Origin: Mytilus galloprovincialis
Lineage: Eukaryota; Mollusca; Bivalvia; Mytilida; Mytilidae
DNA: 64,000 nt
Assembly: GCF_965363235.1 (NCBI RefSeq)
Contig: NC_134846.1
Span: 93,800,571-93,864,570 of the forward strand
Reading direction: 5' to 3'
Part shown: positions 10,454 through 21,696 of the stretch, piece by piece
How the letters are laid out: every line of letters starts with the position of its first letter
How positions within the stretch are numbered: the first letter of the stretch is position 1
Notes under the pieces: model-generated
What the model saw: only the letters and a program-made list of their open reading frames with translations
Databases searched by the model: none
Told to the model about the DNA's origin: nothing
Position numbers and translations under genes: made by a program

Positions 10454-10765
10454 GTATCAATCTTTTGAGGAACAGAATACTAGGTTTTCTATCAGTCCAA
10501 CACAGGATATTAGTTGAAACACAAGTACAGTGTGTTTAAAGGTTAAATTTAACTATTTATCTATGCAGTAAAAAATTTATTTGGAAAATAAAAGGGGAAG
10601 GGGTCTAAACAAAAGACTATATATGGTCAAATATTTTAAAGTCAACTATTGGTATAGAAAAATTTATTTAGTTGATCAAAATTATTAACCAAAAGTATGA
10701 ATTTATTTATTCTAATTATTCATGATGATTTTTTGTGTATTAAATTGAAACATGAACGCGGACCT
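10454..10765 (-). other. LINE 5' leader region
   Basis: AT-rich sequence between the right 91-bp repeat and the SGNH ATG. It should carry any internal promoter of the LINE, but I recognise no motif. The exact 5' end of the element is uncertain. Confidence 0.4.
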
Positions 10766-10856
10766 CGATGAGAACACCTGGATTGAAAGTTTGCAATTGT
10801 TCCGACCAATGAAATTCATTTTGATATGTAACGCGAACTTTAACGAAAGCACCTAG
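10766..10856. repeat. 91-bp direct repeat, right flank of LINE
   Basis: Pairs with 2879-2969. Its own upstream edge (AACGCGGACCTCGATGAG) resembles its internal AACGCGAACTTTAACGAAAG, so the unit may derive from a short tandem family. Confidence 0.8.
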
Positions 10857-11827
10857 ATGAAATATTTTATTTCTACGACAATAATTTTTTATTTAGAAAT
10901 TACCGCTAATATACAGTAAATAAAAATTATATCAGAGCAACAATGCATAGTTGTTTCTTTTCCATTCTTGTTTTTTTAATAATGTTGATGTTGATTTTAA
11001 TTTAGTAGGTAGACTTATATTAAATGCCCTAAACGTAAATATACGGGTTTTTTATAAATGCATTAAAGTAAACGTAAGAGATCGTCGTTAACTTAAATCA
11101 ACCTACCCATCGTTATCGCAGACTAAAATTAATCTCATATAAACAGAATACATGTTCATTTATAGCAAGACTTTTTGTACGTCACGGTGCATGACAGCAC
11201 AATAATCCCTTTAAAGAATCGGAACCACAATTCACAATTTTCGTATTTTGCTGCTTTTCCACAATTAACGCCCGTTTCGCGTCAGTGACCGGCATTACAA
11301 TTTGACACAGTTTTAAAAGTTTATTGAGCTGTTACTTCATTTACAATTTTGAGCAAGACTTAACTGTTTATCAAATTCAACAAATGTCAGAACTATCTTT
11401 ATTAATTTTATTATTTAACACAACATTGCTTTTTTATTACAAGCTACTCCATATATCAATATGCAGCTAGGGAATATCTGTTGTTGACCGAAAATATAAG
11501 AAACATCGATTTAAACTATGTTAAAAATAAATAATTTTTGTAAGTTACTTTAATTTCCGTGTCTATATTTAATTTACGAGTACACTATAGTAAGACAGAA
11601 AAAGAGAAACGGAAATATACAGGAATACATAAAGTTTCGTAAGTCATTGCAATGGACCATACGTTACTTACATGTCACGAGTTTTCATAGCACTCAGCAA
11701 GTTTTGAAACGTATATGTGAGATAAATATCTACTGCATTTGGGCAAATTAAAAATGTGTTAAACATCTAACTATTTAATTTTTACAGTTAATGCGTTTTT
11801 GTCCGATCAAGTTAAATTCGGGTTACT
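10857..11827. other. spacer, nothing recognised
   Basis: AT-rich DNA without a credible ORF, exon or repeat that I can name. Confidence 0.4.
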
Positions 11828-12568
11828 AGTGACGGTAACGCTCTGCTTTATGGAGTAAATACCAGCTTAGTCAATAAGTTACAGCGAGTACAGAATACGG
11901 CAGCCAGGCTCGTTACACGTACCAAGAAACATGATCATATAACACCAGTTCTTGTGTCTCTTCGTTGGATCCCGGTGCAGTACCGAATACAATATAAACT
12001 TCTTTTGTATACTTTCAAAATCCTGCATGGCCTAGCGCCCGTCTATCTTGGGGAACTCATTAGTGCCTATCAACCATCAAGATCTCTTAGATCGGAAAAT
12101 GCCATGCAGCTTATACAACCTCGTGTACGCACCAAAATCTATGGAGAAAGACGTTTCGACAAAGCTACTGCGATCTCTGGAACAATCATTATCTTCCTAG
12201 CCATCTAAGACATGAACGCTCAATCGAACTTTTTAAGAAAAATTTGAAAACACATTATTTTAGACTCGCTTTCAGTGATTACATGTAACTTTTTATACTG
12301 ACAATGGCTTTTTAACTTTGATCTTTTCGTTGTAGTATAATATGCCTTTTAATTATGATTATTTATTTTTTAACTTTTCTGTTCCTTTTGGGGTTTTTTT
12401 CATATGTGTTTCAAAATTTTATTTCATTCTTATTGCATTGACTGTTTTGATGTTTAACACCTTTTTTTTTTTCTTTTTTTTTAACTGCATTGATTGTTTT
12501 ATGTTAAGCGCTTAGGGTAATTTTAATTAGATAATGCGCTATATAAATATTGTAAATAATAATAATGT
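11828..12568 (+). mobile_element. 5'-truncated LINE, RT C-terminus and 3' tail
   Basis: Reading from about 11,828: LQRVQNTAARLVTRTKKHD, then SLRWIPVQYRIQYKLLL and ILHGLAPVYLGELI, which is the conserved C-terminal block of Jockey/CR1-like reverse transcriptase polyproteins. Near 12,168 the frame shifts; the continuation in the other frame is DLWNNHYLPSHLRHERS...FSDYM and a stop at about 12,288. The 3' UTR ends with a 'GCGCTTAGGG...GCGCTATATAAAT' hairpin-like tail and a short ATA/ATAAT run, typical of these LINEs. It is a dead 3' fragment. Confidence 0.85.
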
Positions 12569-12757
12569 ATCATGTGTATTGTACGGAAGGAACTGAAACA
12601 TAATTTAGATCCTGCAAGCAGAAGTTGTTAATTGTTTTGTCATCACAAATCAAAGATAAAGTAAGCATTTTGTTCAAGTGCAATGAATTGTTAACCCGTA
12701 AGGGACTATGTTTTGTTATGCAATACTCTCAGAATGTTTGTTGACATTGTTTTACCA

Positions 12758-12885
12758 GTGGCGGATCCAGAACTTTTCCTAATGGGGAGGGGGGGCGCTG
12801 ACTGACCTAAGGGGGGCCGCTCTAATCAACCAAATTTTTCCCACGAAAGGGGGGCCCGGGCCCCCCCTCCTGGATCCGCCTATGT
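12758..12885. repeat. foldback repeat GGCGGATCCAG...CTGGATCCGCC
   Basis: Bounded by GTGGCGGATCCAG and CTGGATCCGCCTATG as inverted ends, with G- and C-rich interiors. Related copies lie at about 15,950-16,065, 32,270-32,370 (truncated), 40,203-40,336 and 59,637-59,766. Size and ends suggest a small non-autonomous foldback element. Confidence 0.7.
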
Positions 12886-13970
12886 TTACTAACTGTATTT
12901 ATAGTGTGTCACAGATCAAATTTATTCGTTCACATGTTGTTTTTTGGGGTAAAGACGGTTCTAAGCCGTCAATCCCCTATGTGGTTGACCAGAGTGACAT
13001 CCCCTAACGTCATTCATTTTGTTTTTATAGTGTGGAACAACCCCCCACCCCAACATATCTTACTGAGATTGATGAGGAGACACACAAATGAATAGATTGA
13101 CTTTAAACACTTTTTTACACATTTCCCGCGAAATTGTTGTATCTTGAGCTCTCCTTTACACTATTTACGTTCTTTACAATCCGGAAAAATCAGTATGACG
13201 AGATATTCTAAATATATCCAACCTACTGTACATTATATTTTATAGTGACATCATTGTTGGAATGCCACTCTACGCAGAAGCAGGAATATCCTTCCCTGTT
13301 TATTTAAATCATTCTCAGAGTTCGTGAACTAATTAAAAATTGGTAATTGTTAATTTTAAACATAATTATGTTTGCTGTAGATCATGCAATACTTTAATTT
13401 GTAGGTCAACAACTTTCAAAGTAAATAAAAGCCGTGGGGATACATGAGATTGGGGAGAAAAACGATTTTTTTTCATTTTTTCTGTAAAATTCTGTTTTGA
13501 GAATCTTCTTCTAATTCAGGAGCACCTCAATTGATGAGTATTTATCCACTAAAATAACAGTTAATGTATCTTAACACTTTTCAGTCCTTACTTTCTTAAG
13601 AAAAAAAAAAAGAAAAATATTAGAGAACTGCCACAAAAAATGGAAAATGGCTCTAGCCTGCAGTTCATTGGTTAACAATTAAGATTTCAAAATATATTGT
13701 AGTTGTTGTTAAATGACAGAATTCAGTTGAATTTTAGATAAAAAAAAACTATCAACTTTAATCGAATGTTTAGATTTAGAAGATGCAGATCTCTTCCGTT
13801 GGTCTAAATTGAATAATAAACTAAGGAAACGAAATTACATTAAACAACAATTGATTTCAATATTGTCAACCTTTCTACATGTTCTAGCTGTTCTTTTTGT
13901 CATTCTTTATATGAAGACAATCAAAAGATAACCCCTCCCCCCTTTTTCCCGAAAATAAAATAGAAACAAG
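12886..13970. other. spacer, nothing recognised
   Basis: No gene signal. AT-rich with poly-A and poly-T runs. Confidence 0.35.
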
Positions 13971-14412
13971 GGCCGTCTTTCCTCTCAGAGCTATTCAGCT
14001 CTTTGATTTATTATTACTATTATATTGTTTTGATTGAGTTAAGTCAATTGATATTTGTAGTGTCTTTTTATGTTGTTTTGTCATGCTACTATTTTATGTA
14101 AGGGTGGAGTTTGACGCATGTTAAAACGTTTTTAAAAACTCGCTACATTAGTTTGCACCTGTCGTAAGTCAGTAACCTGTTGTGCAGTGGTTATCGTTTG
14201 TTGACATGCTTAGTGTGATTCATAAGTGTTTCACGTTTCTCGTTTTTTTTAGACCGTTAGTTTTCCGATTTAAATTTGGTAACTAGTAATTTTGGGACCT
14301 TTTAAAGGTTGCTGTTTGATGAGAGCCAAGGCTCCGTGTTAAAGGCCGTACTATGACCTATGATTGTTAACTTTTTATACATTGTGACTTGGATGGGGAG
14401 TTGTCACATCTA
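13971..14412 (+). repeat. degenerate dispersed repeat
   Basis: 13,976-14,010 carries the hairpin AGAGCTATTCAGCTCT followed by TTGATT, matching the end of the minus-strand element at 19,107-19,497. From about 14,100 the text resembles the repeat at 34,500-34,895 (GACCGTTAGTTTTC, AAGGCCGTACTATGACCTAT, GGAGTTGTCACATC), but diverged. Confidence 0.55.
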
Positions 14413-15320
14413 TCTTCTATACTATTAAACGAGAAGACCTCATTTTTGGTGTCGCTTCTCTTCTTTCCACAATAAATTAATCAACACGACTCTGTGTCCT
14501 ATATGTACAGTGCATAGTCCATTCATATGATTATTCAGATTGAGTTATTTAGGGAGAAAAACGAGAAAAAAAGCATCCGGATATTGTCCCGTCATTGGAC
14601 GAAATTTTAAGTCAGATTATACTTCCGGTTTGCGTTTTTCTGTATACTTTGAACAAACAAATAGTACGAATAAAGTGTATTTTAATTCTGTTCAGAGTTT
14701 ATTAAATGGAGAGGGTCTGTATACTATGTCAATTGACCACCATGGATCGATTACTAAACTAAGAATTGAAAGTAAATACACTTTATTTATATAGTAATAT
14801 ACAGATAAGCGCTAAAATTATTCATGTGAACTTTTGATACCTTTTCTGAAATTCTCCATTCATTACATATTTTACAAAATTCATTGATTACAAAAAAAAA
14901 GATGTGGTATGATTGCCATGTTGAGACAACTCTCCACAAGAGACCAAAATGACAGAAATTAACGACTATAGGTCACCGTACGGCCTTCAACAACGAGCAA
15001 AGCCCATACCGCATACTCAGCTTTAAAAGGCCCCGAAATGACCATGTAAAAAAATTCAAACGAGAAAACTAGCGGCCTTATTTATGTACAAAAAAGGAAC
15101 GAAAAACAAATATGTAACACACAAACAAACGACAACCACTGAACTACAGGCTCCTTACTTAAATGTTCATAACATACTAAATGTATGTTCATATTGAAAT
15201 TGATAGAAAACCAAAAATTGTGAATTTTGGAAATGAAGGAGGAGGTATAAAACTTCTAACAACACTTTACATACTTTTAACTCCGCTCTGAATGCCCGCG
15301 ATTTCGCGGGTGTGTTCTAG
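14413..15320 (+). mobile_element. non-autonomous Helitron
   Basis: The 3' end is canonical: a perfect 7-bp stem with 2-nt loop (CCCGCGATTTCGCGGG, 15,295-15,310), six bases, then CTAG (15,317-15,320) followed by T. The 5' end begins TCTTCTATACTATTAAACG after an A, consistent with insertion between A and T. No Rep/helicase ORF is present, so movement would depend on a full-length relative. Another repeat is nested inside at 14,888-15,170. Confidence 0.75.
14888..15170 (-). repeat. dispersed repeat nested in Helitron
   Basis: GATGTGGTATGATTGCCATG, GGTCACCGTACGGCCTTCAA and CAGGCTCC mark an inverted copy of the repeat at 34,500-34,895. Confidence 0.75.
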
Positions 15321-16139
15321 TCTTATCTTATTTATATTTACATATATACTGATAAAAACCTGCTGTCTAATGCCGATGTTATGTACAGATATACAATACA
15401 ATATCCCAAATATACAAAACCGCTAAAGCGTACTATCAATTTCGTTGTCATCAACCATCAGAATAAAAGTATACAAAATCAAGGATGTATACAAATCCTT
15501 GACAACATGAACCGACAGAATAAAGGTTTTATAGAGAATCCATTTCTTTCCGGATAAAGTTGGTAATGTATAGGGGAAAACAATATTCTATTCTATTCTA
15601 TAGATAAAATTAGAAACATGAACAAAAACTTAATGTGTTAAAGCAAACAAATAATACCTTAATAACACTGAATCTTTTGATCTGATAAAGTATTAGTCAG
15701 CCTCGGGACCATACTGTCGACCTTCAAATCACTGTGTCATATTCCCTATACATTAGACATTAATATTCCTGTAGCAAGCAGCATGTCAATGATGCGCTTT
15801 TAATCAATTGTCTACTGTTATAATCATCAGCGATAGAAATATGGAATTACAGACTAGATACAGTAATTTTGAAAAAAACCTTTATTTTATCCACCTAGGT
15901 CAAAACTATTATTTTGGGACATTGCAGTAGCAAATCCCGAAATTTTGAAAAAAAGGAGGGGGTCACTGACAGATAAAAGGGCCGCTCAAGTCATGCTTAA
16001 TAATCAACCAACATTTTTGCACAAAGGGATGGCCGGGCCCTGGTCCGCCTAAATCCGGCACTGCATCGGTTTGAAACAACGCATATCGCTCTGCCAAGAC
16101 CAATTGTAAAAACACTGGAGATTTAAAGACGATGACAAC
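15321..16139. other. spacer with a decayed foldback copy
   Basis: Nothing coding. 15,950-16,065 (GGGGGTCACTGACAG, AATCAACCAACATTTTTGC, GGTCCGCCTAAATCCG) is a decayed member of the GGATCC foldback family. Confidence 0.45.
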
Positions 16140-16290
16140 TGTTTGATAGCACTGGCATTCGACCCTGATTGTGTTGTATTTGTGTTTATGTTGCTTCTGC
16201 ATTCGACCCTGATTGTGTTGTATTTGTATTTGTGTTTATGTTGCTTCTGCATTCGACCCTGATTTTGTTTTATTTGTATTTGTGTTTAGA
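16140..16290. repeat. about 55-60-bp tandem repeat, three copies
   Basis: GCATTCGACCCTGATTGTGT followed by TTGTATTTGTGTTTATGTTG recurs three times with small length changes. Confidence 0.8.
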
Positions 16291-17871
16291 TTTCTTCTGC
16301 TCAATTTTTAGTTTTCTGTGTAACTGTGACGGTTTTTTCTAAACTTGTTTATCATTTTTTTCGTTTACCTTTTGGTCATAGTGATTTTTATATTTTGTCT
16401 TTAGTTTGGAGTAATAATTAGAACAAACAGCACAAACATTTCATAAATATTTATTAGGGTTGCATTGTTAACAAAAAGATAGCACCTTATAACAATAAAC
16501 AGAACGTGATATCAAGCAGAAAAAAATACAACAGACATATACTGGTGAAAATAACAATATACTGACAGCGTACATAATTGCAATAATTAAAAAAACACAG
16601 TTGATGTTGATTTGACGGTGTAAATGGTTTTGTTGTTGTTGGTTTGTTTTTTAATGGAGGGGATAATCACTAAATAAAATCAGCTTCGCTGAACTTTAAT
16701 GCAAATAGTAATATAAATGATAACCAAGAAACAAAAACGTGTACAAGTAGACTGAAAAGTTATTGTATAGTCTAATAGTCTAGGAATTAGTCAGTATCCT
16801 CTTTCGAATTCTTATTTTCTTTTTCATTAATTCATTTTGCCAAAAATTGATTGGACCAAAAACATAAAACTTCCCCTTATAAACACACGTTAGAAAGACC
16901 TCCTTGTCGATCTGGTTCTTATGCAAGTGCACAACTAAACTAAATAAACAAAAATATTTTATATATATCAAATAAATAACAAATATATTTGAAGTTTTAG
17001 GTTTTTTTTCTGTGTAAATAGTATTGGTCTGGTTATTGAGAAGTTCGATTACATAATAATTACATAAACTCATTTGCTACTTTAAATAATGTATTTATGT
17101 CCTTAACCTTGACCAGGCTTCCCCAAAAACGGTTCATATTTATCAGTTTTGCAAAATAAAAGTACCGTTACCTAACAATATCGCTTATTTGTGTTATAAA
17201 CACATGCTGGTCTACTTTATTAATAAAAAAGGCTAATACAAAACACAGTCATGTAAAAGATCTGTCATAGTCTTAGTCTCAGCAGCAAAAGAATACAAAA
17301 CATGATTTATATTAAAGTACATCACCAACAAGAGACATAAAGTAAACAATAGCACGTACATAATACAAATAAATACATAAATACACTAGAGTAGGAAATG
17401 AACAAAACTAAAAAAGGAAGAACAACATATTAGTAAACATGGTAAAACTGACCTATGAAATATTTCCAAAATATATGGATGTACTTGAGTAAAGCTGGGA
17501 ACAATATATATATATATATATATGTTCCTGAGTAAAGTTGAAAAAATACTGCTTCTGTACTTCGCGAAAAAGGCATTGAATTTAAATACAGTGGCATATA
17601 TTCACTTCTTAAATTATATACCAATTCTCTAAATGAAGCAAGTACATGAACTAATAATATTCAAGAATTGAAAAGAAATAGTTGTCCATATAAAAAAAAT
17701 AGTTAAGGCCAAATAAAATAGTACGTGTGGTTCCAGTTACATCTAAAAAGTAAGTGTAGGTAGGTAGAGATATTATTTTCACATTGAGTACATGGGAGTA
17801 ACATTCTGATTTTAACAGTGCTAAATGAAAAATAACCAAAAAAATAAGGGTATGCTATTATTAAGACTAAA
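16291..17871. other. spacer, nothing recognised
   Basis: AT-rich; a (TA)n run at about 17,505-17,522. No supported gene. Confidence 0.35.
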
Positions 17872-18759
17872 CAAGAGTGCACCCACTGAAATGTCTCGCC
17901 TTCTTTACTAATCATTGATATTATGCTGATAGTCCCAAATATAAAGCTTTATTACAACGTAAACTTAACATTAACCAAGAAAACTAAAAATTGACCAATG
18001 AACCATGAAAATGAGGTCAAGGTCAGATGAACCATGCAAGGCAGGCATGTACAGCTAACAATCATTCCATACAACAAATATAGTTGATCTATTGTGCTTG
18101 TAGAAAAACAGACCACAACACAAAAACGTAACACTGAGCAATGAGACGTGAAAAAGGGGTCAAGGTTAAATAAAACCTGCACGACTGACATAAAGATCAT
18201 AAAATATGTCAATACACCAAATATAGTTGACCTATTGCATATAGTAGTAGAGAAAAGAAGAAAACTCATAAACTTAACTTTGACCACTGAACCATGAAAA
18301 TGAGGTCAAGTTCAGATGATTACCTGCCAGTTGGACATGTACACCTAACAGCGCTTCCATACACCGAATATACTAGTCCTATTGCTTATAGTATCTGAGA
18401 TTTGGACTTGACCACCAAAACTTAACCCTGTTCACTGATCCATGAAATGAGGTCGAGGTCAACTGAAAACTGTCTGACGGACATGATGACCTTGCAAGGT
18501 ACGCACATACCAAGAGAGTATTTAACATTAAAAAAATCAACTTTTTTTGCAAGTAGTTACTGAACCATGAAATGAGGCCAAGGACATTGGACATGTGACT
18601 GACGGAAACTTCGTAAAATGAGGCATCCATAAACAAAGTATGAAGCATCCAGGTCTTCCACCTTCTAAAATATAAAGCTTTTAGGAAGTTAGCTTACGCC
18701 GCCGCCGCTAGATCACTATCCCTATATCGAGCTTTCTGCACAAAAGTCGCAGGCTCGAC
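17872..18759 (-). mobile_element. tandem-core element (GTCGAGC family), inverted copy
   Basis: Minus-strand copy of the element at 41,181-42,275. Its 5' end is a T-run and the GTCGAGCCTGCGAC...GCTCGA hairpin at 18,727-18,759. A short CGG run follows, then tandem units of roughly 115-140 bp with GACCTTGACCTCATTTTCAT-type words. The 3' end is the hairpin AGTG-GGTG-CACT followed by TCTTG|TTT at 17,872. There is no ORF of its own. I class it with Helentron-associated (HINE/'pearl'-like) elements by structure. Confidence 0.7.
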
Positions 18760-19106
18760 AAAAATAGGGTAGGTAGGGTAACTGGAACCACACAAATATG
18801 TGTATTTGGCCTAACCAATCCCAATTATAATAAGTTCGTATTAATTTATCATAATTTGCGCGACACAGACAATTCCAATATCCTTACTAAAACGGGAACA
18901 TTTAATAAAGGCATAATAAGCATGATTGAAAAAATACTACAAAACGATTTAAAATTACCCTGTGAATGACATTCAATTGAAAAAATATATATAACGCATC
19001 TGCATACGTACTGCACAATATTGTTTGTTCTAAGACGCGCACATATTTATCCATCAAATTGAGATAGAATCAAAATCATAAACAAAAATCAAGTTCCTGT
19101 CTACAA

Positions 19107-19497
19107 TCAAAGAGCTGATAGCTCTGAAGTGGAAGAAGGTGGATAAAAGGTAACTTGAATTACCATAAAAGCAGCCCCATTTACCCAGGCTGCTTTGTTC
19201 CATTATCGTTAAAATGTATTTTTTTTCTTCAAACAAGAAAAGGTCATAAGTACATGGATTTCCCATCCGTACAATCATTTTCTATGTTCAGTTGACTATG
19301 AAAATTAGGTAAAATCTTTAATTTGGCAGTAATTAAGAAGATCATATCAAGAGGAACACATGTGTACTAAGTTTCAAGTTGATTGGATTTCAACTTCATC
19401 AAAAACTACCTCGACCATAAACTTTATAACCAGAAGCAGGACGGACGGACAGACTAGAAAACATATTGCCCATAAATGGAGCATAAAAATAGTAAGA
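19107..19497 (-). repeat. element with a similar hairpin plan, minus strand
   Basis: On the minus strand it starts with a T-run and the hairpin ATGCTCCATTTATGGGCA, followed by a CGTCC-type microsatellite. It ends near the hairpin AGAGCTATCAGCTCT at 19,111-19,125. Shorter than the other tandem-core elements and without a clear core repeat. Confidence 0.5.
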
Positions 19498-21696
19498 CTT
19501 GTTACATACCTGCCAACTTTTGAAAGTTCCCATATGGGTTTTTACTGCACAACAACAAAATTAAAGGTTACAATTTTTAGCGATGTATTTTGCAAGATCT
19601 GAATTGTCTAGAAAAAGTGTCATATTTGTATGAACTTACATGACTTACATGCCTTTTTTCTGTTTGCATAATTCTAGTTATATATTAAATCGGTAGAAAA
19701 ATTATACATGAAGCTAACAGAAGCTAGATTATTAGCCAAGTTGCACGTATTGTATGTTGACTTCTAACCAGTTATAAACAAATTTAATATATAAACTTCA
19801 ATTTAATCCTTGAAAGGAGGTCTAAATTAATAAAATAATTTATAAATTTTAATTTTTTTATTTGTCCAAAATCATTTAAATTCATTTAATCAACATCCTT
19901 TTATGATTATTTGATTAAAATATTAATCATTTATAGTCTTTTTACCATTTACATTTTTAAAAGCAAAATAACTGAAAACAGGATAAAACAAAGGGAAGTA
20001 ACAAAAAAGTATTTCAATATTCCCAATACACATCGTTTTGATAACACAACGGCAGTTAGCCGGAGGTAAACATCGTTGATTGCCAGTATGTTTGACACCC
20101 AAGCTGTCAAGTGAAGCCATATAATTATACATCTTCTTTGATGTTCAGGTAAAATTTAACACAGGTGTCAATTACACCCGTACAGTAGTAAGATGGCGTC
20201 TGAAAAATTTCATACACGGGAGTTTTTTCTCCTAAACGGGAGGTTCACATGTATGTTACGAAGGGCATCTAATTCACATGACAAAGGAAACCCATGAATA
20301 AAGATAACACTTTATATATCCTTTTTATTTATATAAAAATATAATCTTCTTGTCTGCAGGATTGCAAATTCGTAACTTCAAGGGCGAACTTGTAAACAGG
20401 GCGAGTTGTCCCGATACCAAATTCACGCATGCGTAATACAAATATCTACAGTTAAAACATCCTGTTACAAGTAAACAAATTACGTTCATGTGGATGAGAT
20501 GAAATCTAATAATTTACATAAATAAAAGGGTCATATTTACGATAGTGATTGTTTTACAATCATAATTTACAAATTAAATGATTCAGATGCCCAATCATGT
20601 GTAAAAATCGGTGTCAGGAATCTAAGTTGTTTTGAAATTGTAATACACGAAATGAATGCGGCATACGGAGACTCAAAGCCAATGGTCGGCCCCTTAAGTC
20701 TTCAGAAGACTTGACGTCTTCTTCCACTAAAAAGCATAAATTATTAAATGAAAAGTCAGCAGAAAAAGTGCAGCGAGTCTAAAAACCGATGTCACCATGT
20801 CTACTGGCATATTACGCATTGACTGTTGCGCTATACGCTACATATAAACTGTTCTGTTATATATAGCTATAGGTTTCTGACTGGCTTATTCTTGGTTTTA
20901 TAAAACTGTATAACAAAGTCACACACAGTTTCGCGAAAATGACAAGACCAATTAAAAACACGATAATATAATCGATAATATGGTCGAGGTCACCTTCAGA
21001 GGAGGGGGGTGGATCGTAACCCTTTGCTAGCGAAGATGGGTCGAGATACTATTCCTCCATAATACCAGTAATAATCATAATTGTTTCTGCCAAATAAACC
21101 TATTTGTGTAAATGTAACAAAAAGAATATACTAAAGCAATAGCATATCTTATAGGTCAATGTGACCAAACTGAGAGAACTATTACCAGAACTGGTAAGGG
21201 GTGTATGCTTATCTTTTCAGATGTAGAGGACAAAGAAAATAATGAAAGCCTGTAAGCCATTGTTGATAATATACACTGCTAATTGTAATTGTATCTAACG
21301 GAGCAACCATTTACCTTCAAAGAGGAAAAGGGGTATGGTTTATAAGCGAACATTATTTTTACGTTTTTCGACAAATTCCCAATCAAATTTTTTTTTTTAA
21401 ATAACACTGGAAGGTGTGGGGAAATCTGAATTCAAAATGTTGTTTTTATTGTCATCTGCTTAACCACAATATTTATTTTCATCAAATTGGAATTAAGATT
21501 TTTTTTTATCCCCCCCCCCCCCTTTTTTTTAAGTAAATGGTTGTTCCTAAGGAAACCAAAAATGAAGATGATAGAAAACATTAGGTTGCAACTTATCAAA
21601 TTTTATATAATACAAATATAAATATTTCTCATTTAGATTGTAGAATTTCATAAAACTATATAAAAAATCATAATAAGAAACTATACATTGGTTTAC
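19498..21696. other. spacer / probable intron downstream of the 4-TM gene
   Basis: If the splice donor at 21,696 is used, this is intron or further 3' gene territory of the minus-strand gene. I could not identify the next exon. A 34-codon ORF starting at an ATG near 20,193 is not convincing. Confidence 0.35.

Larger units (their letters stand above)
2970..10765 (-). mobile_element. CR1-type LINE with SGNH, PHD, EN and RT modules
   Basis: A nearly full-length non-LTR retrotransposon on the minus strand. In reading order it has a 5' leader (10,765-10,454), an SGNH-hydrolase-like ORF, a PHD-finger ORF1, an open linker in another frame, an APE-type endonuclease, a reverse transcriptase, a C-terminal CCHC finger, a 3' UTR, and a short (CTGAA)n-type tail at about 2970-2985. 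Esterase and PHD modules ahead of EN-RT are known from CR1/Zenon-group elements. Lesions are a frameshift in the SGNH ORF near 9890, an in-frame stop at 5559-5561, a deletion plus frame change near 5263, and a stop at 4025-4027. This copy is therefore probably immobile, although ORF1 is intact. Confidence 0.85.

Noticed and set aside
15963..16252. Two overlapping minus ORFs with QKQHKHKYN repeats
   Set aside because: Translations of a 55-60-bp tandem repeat and a decayed foldback; no gene features.
20193..20297. 34-codon ORF beginning MASEKFHTREFF
   Set aside because: Lies next to CGGGAG inverted words of a dispersed repeat and has no splice or conservation evidence.
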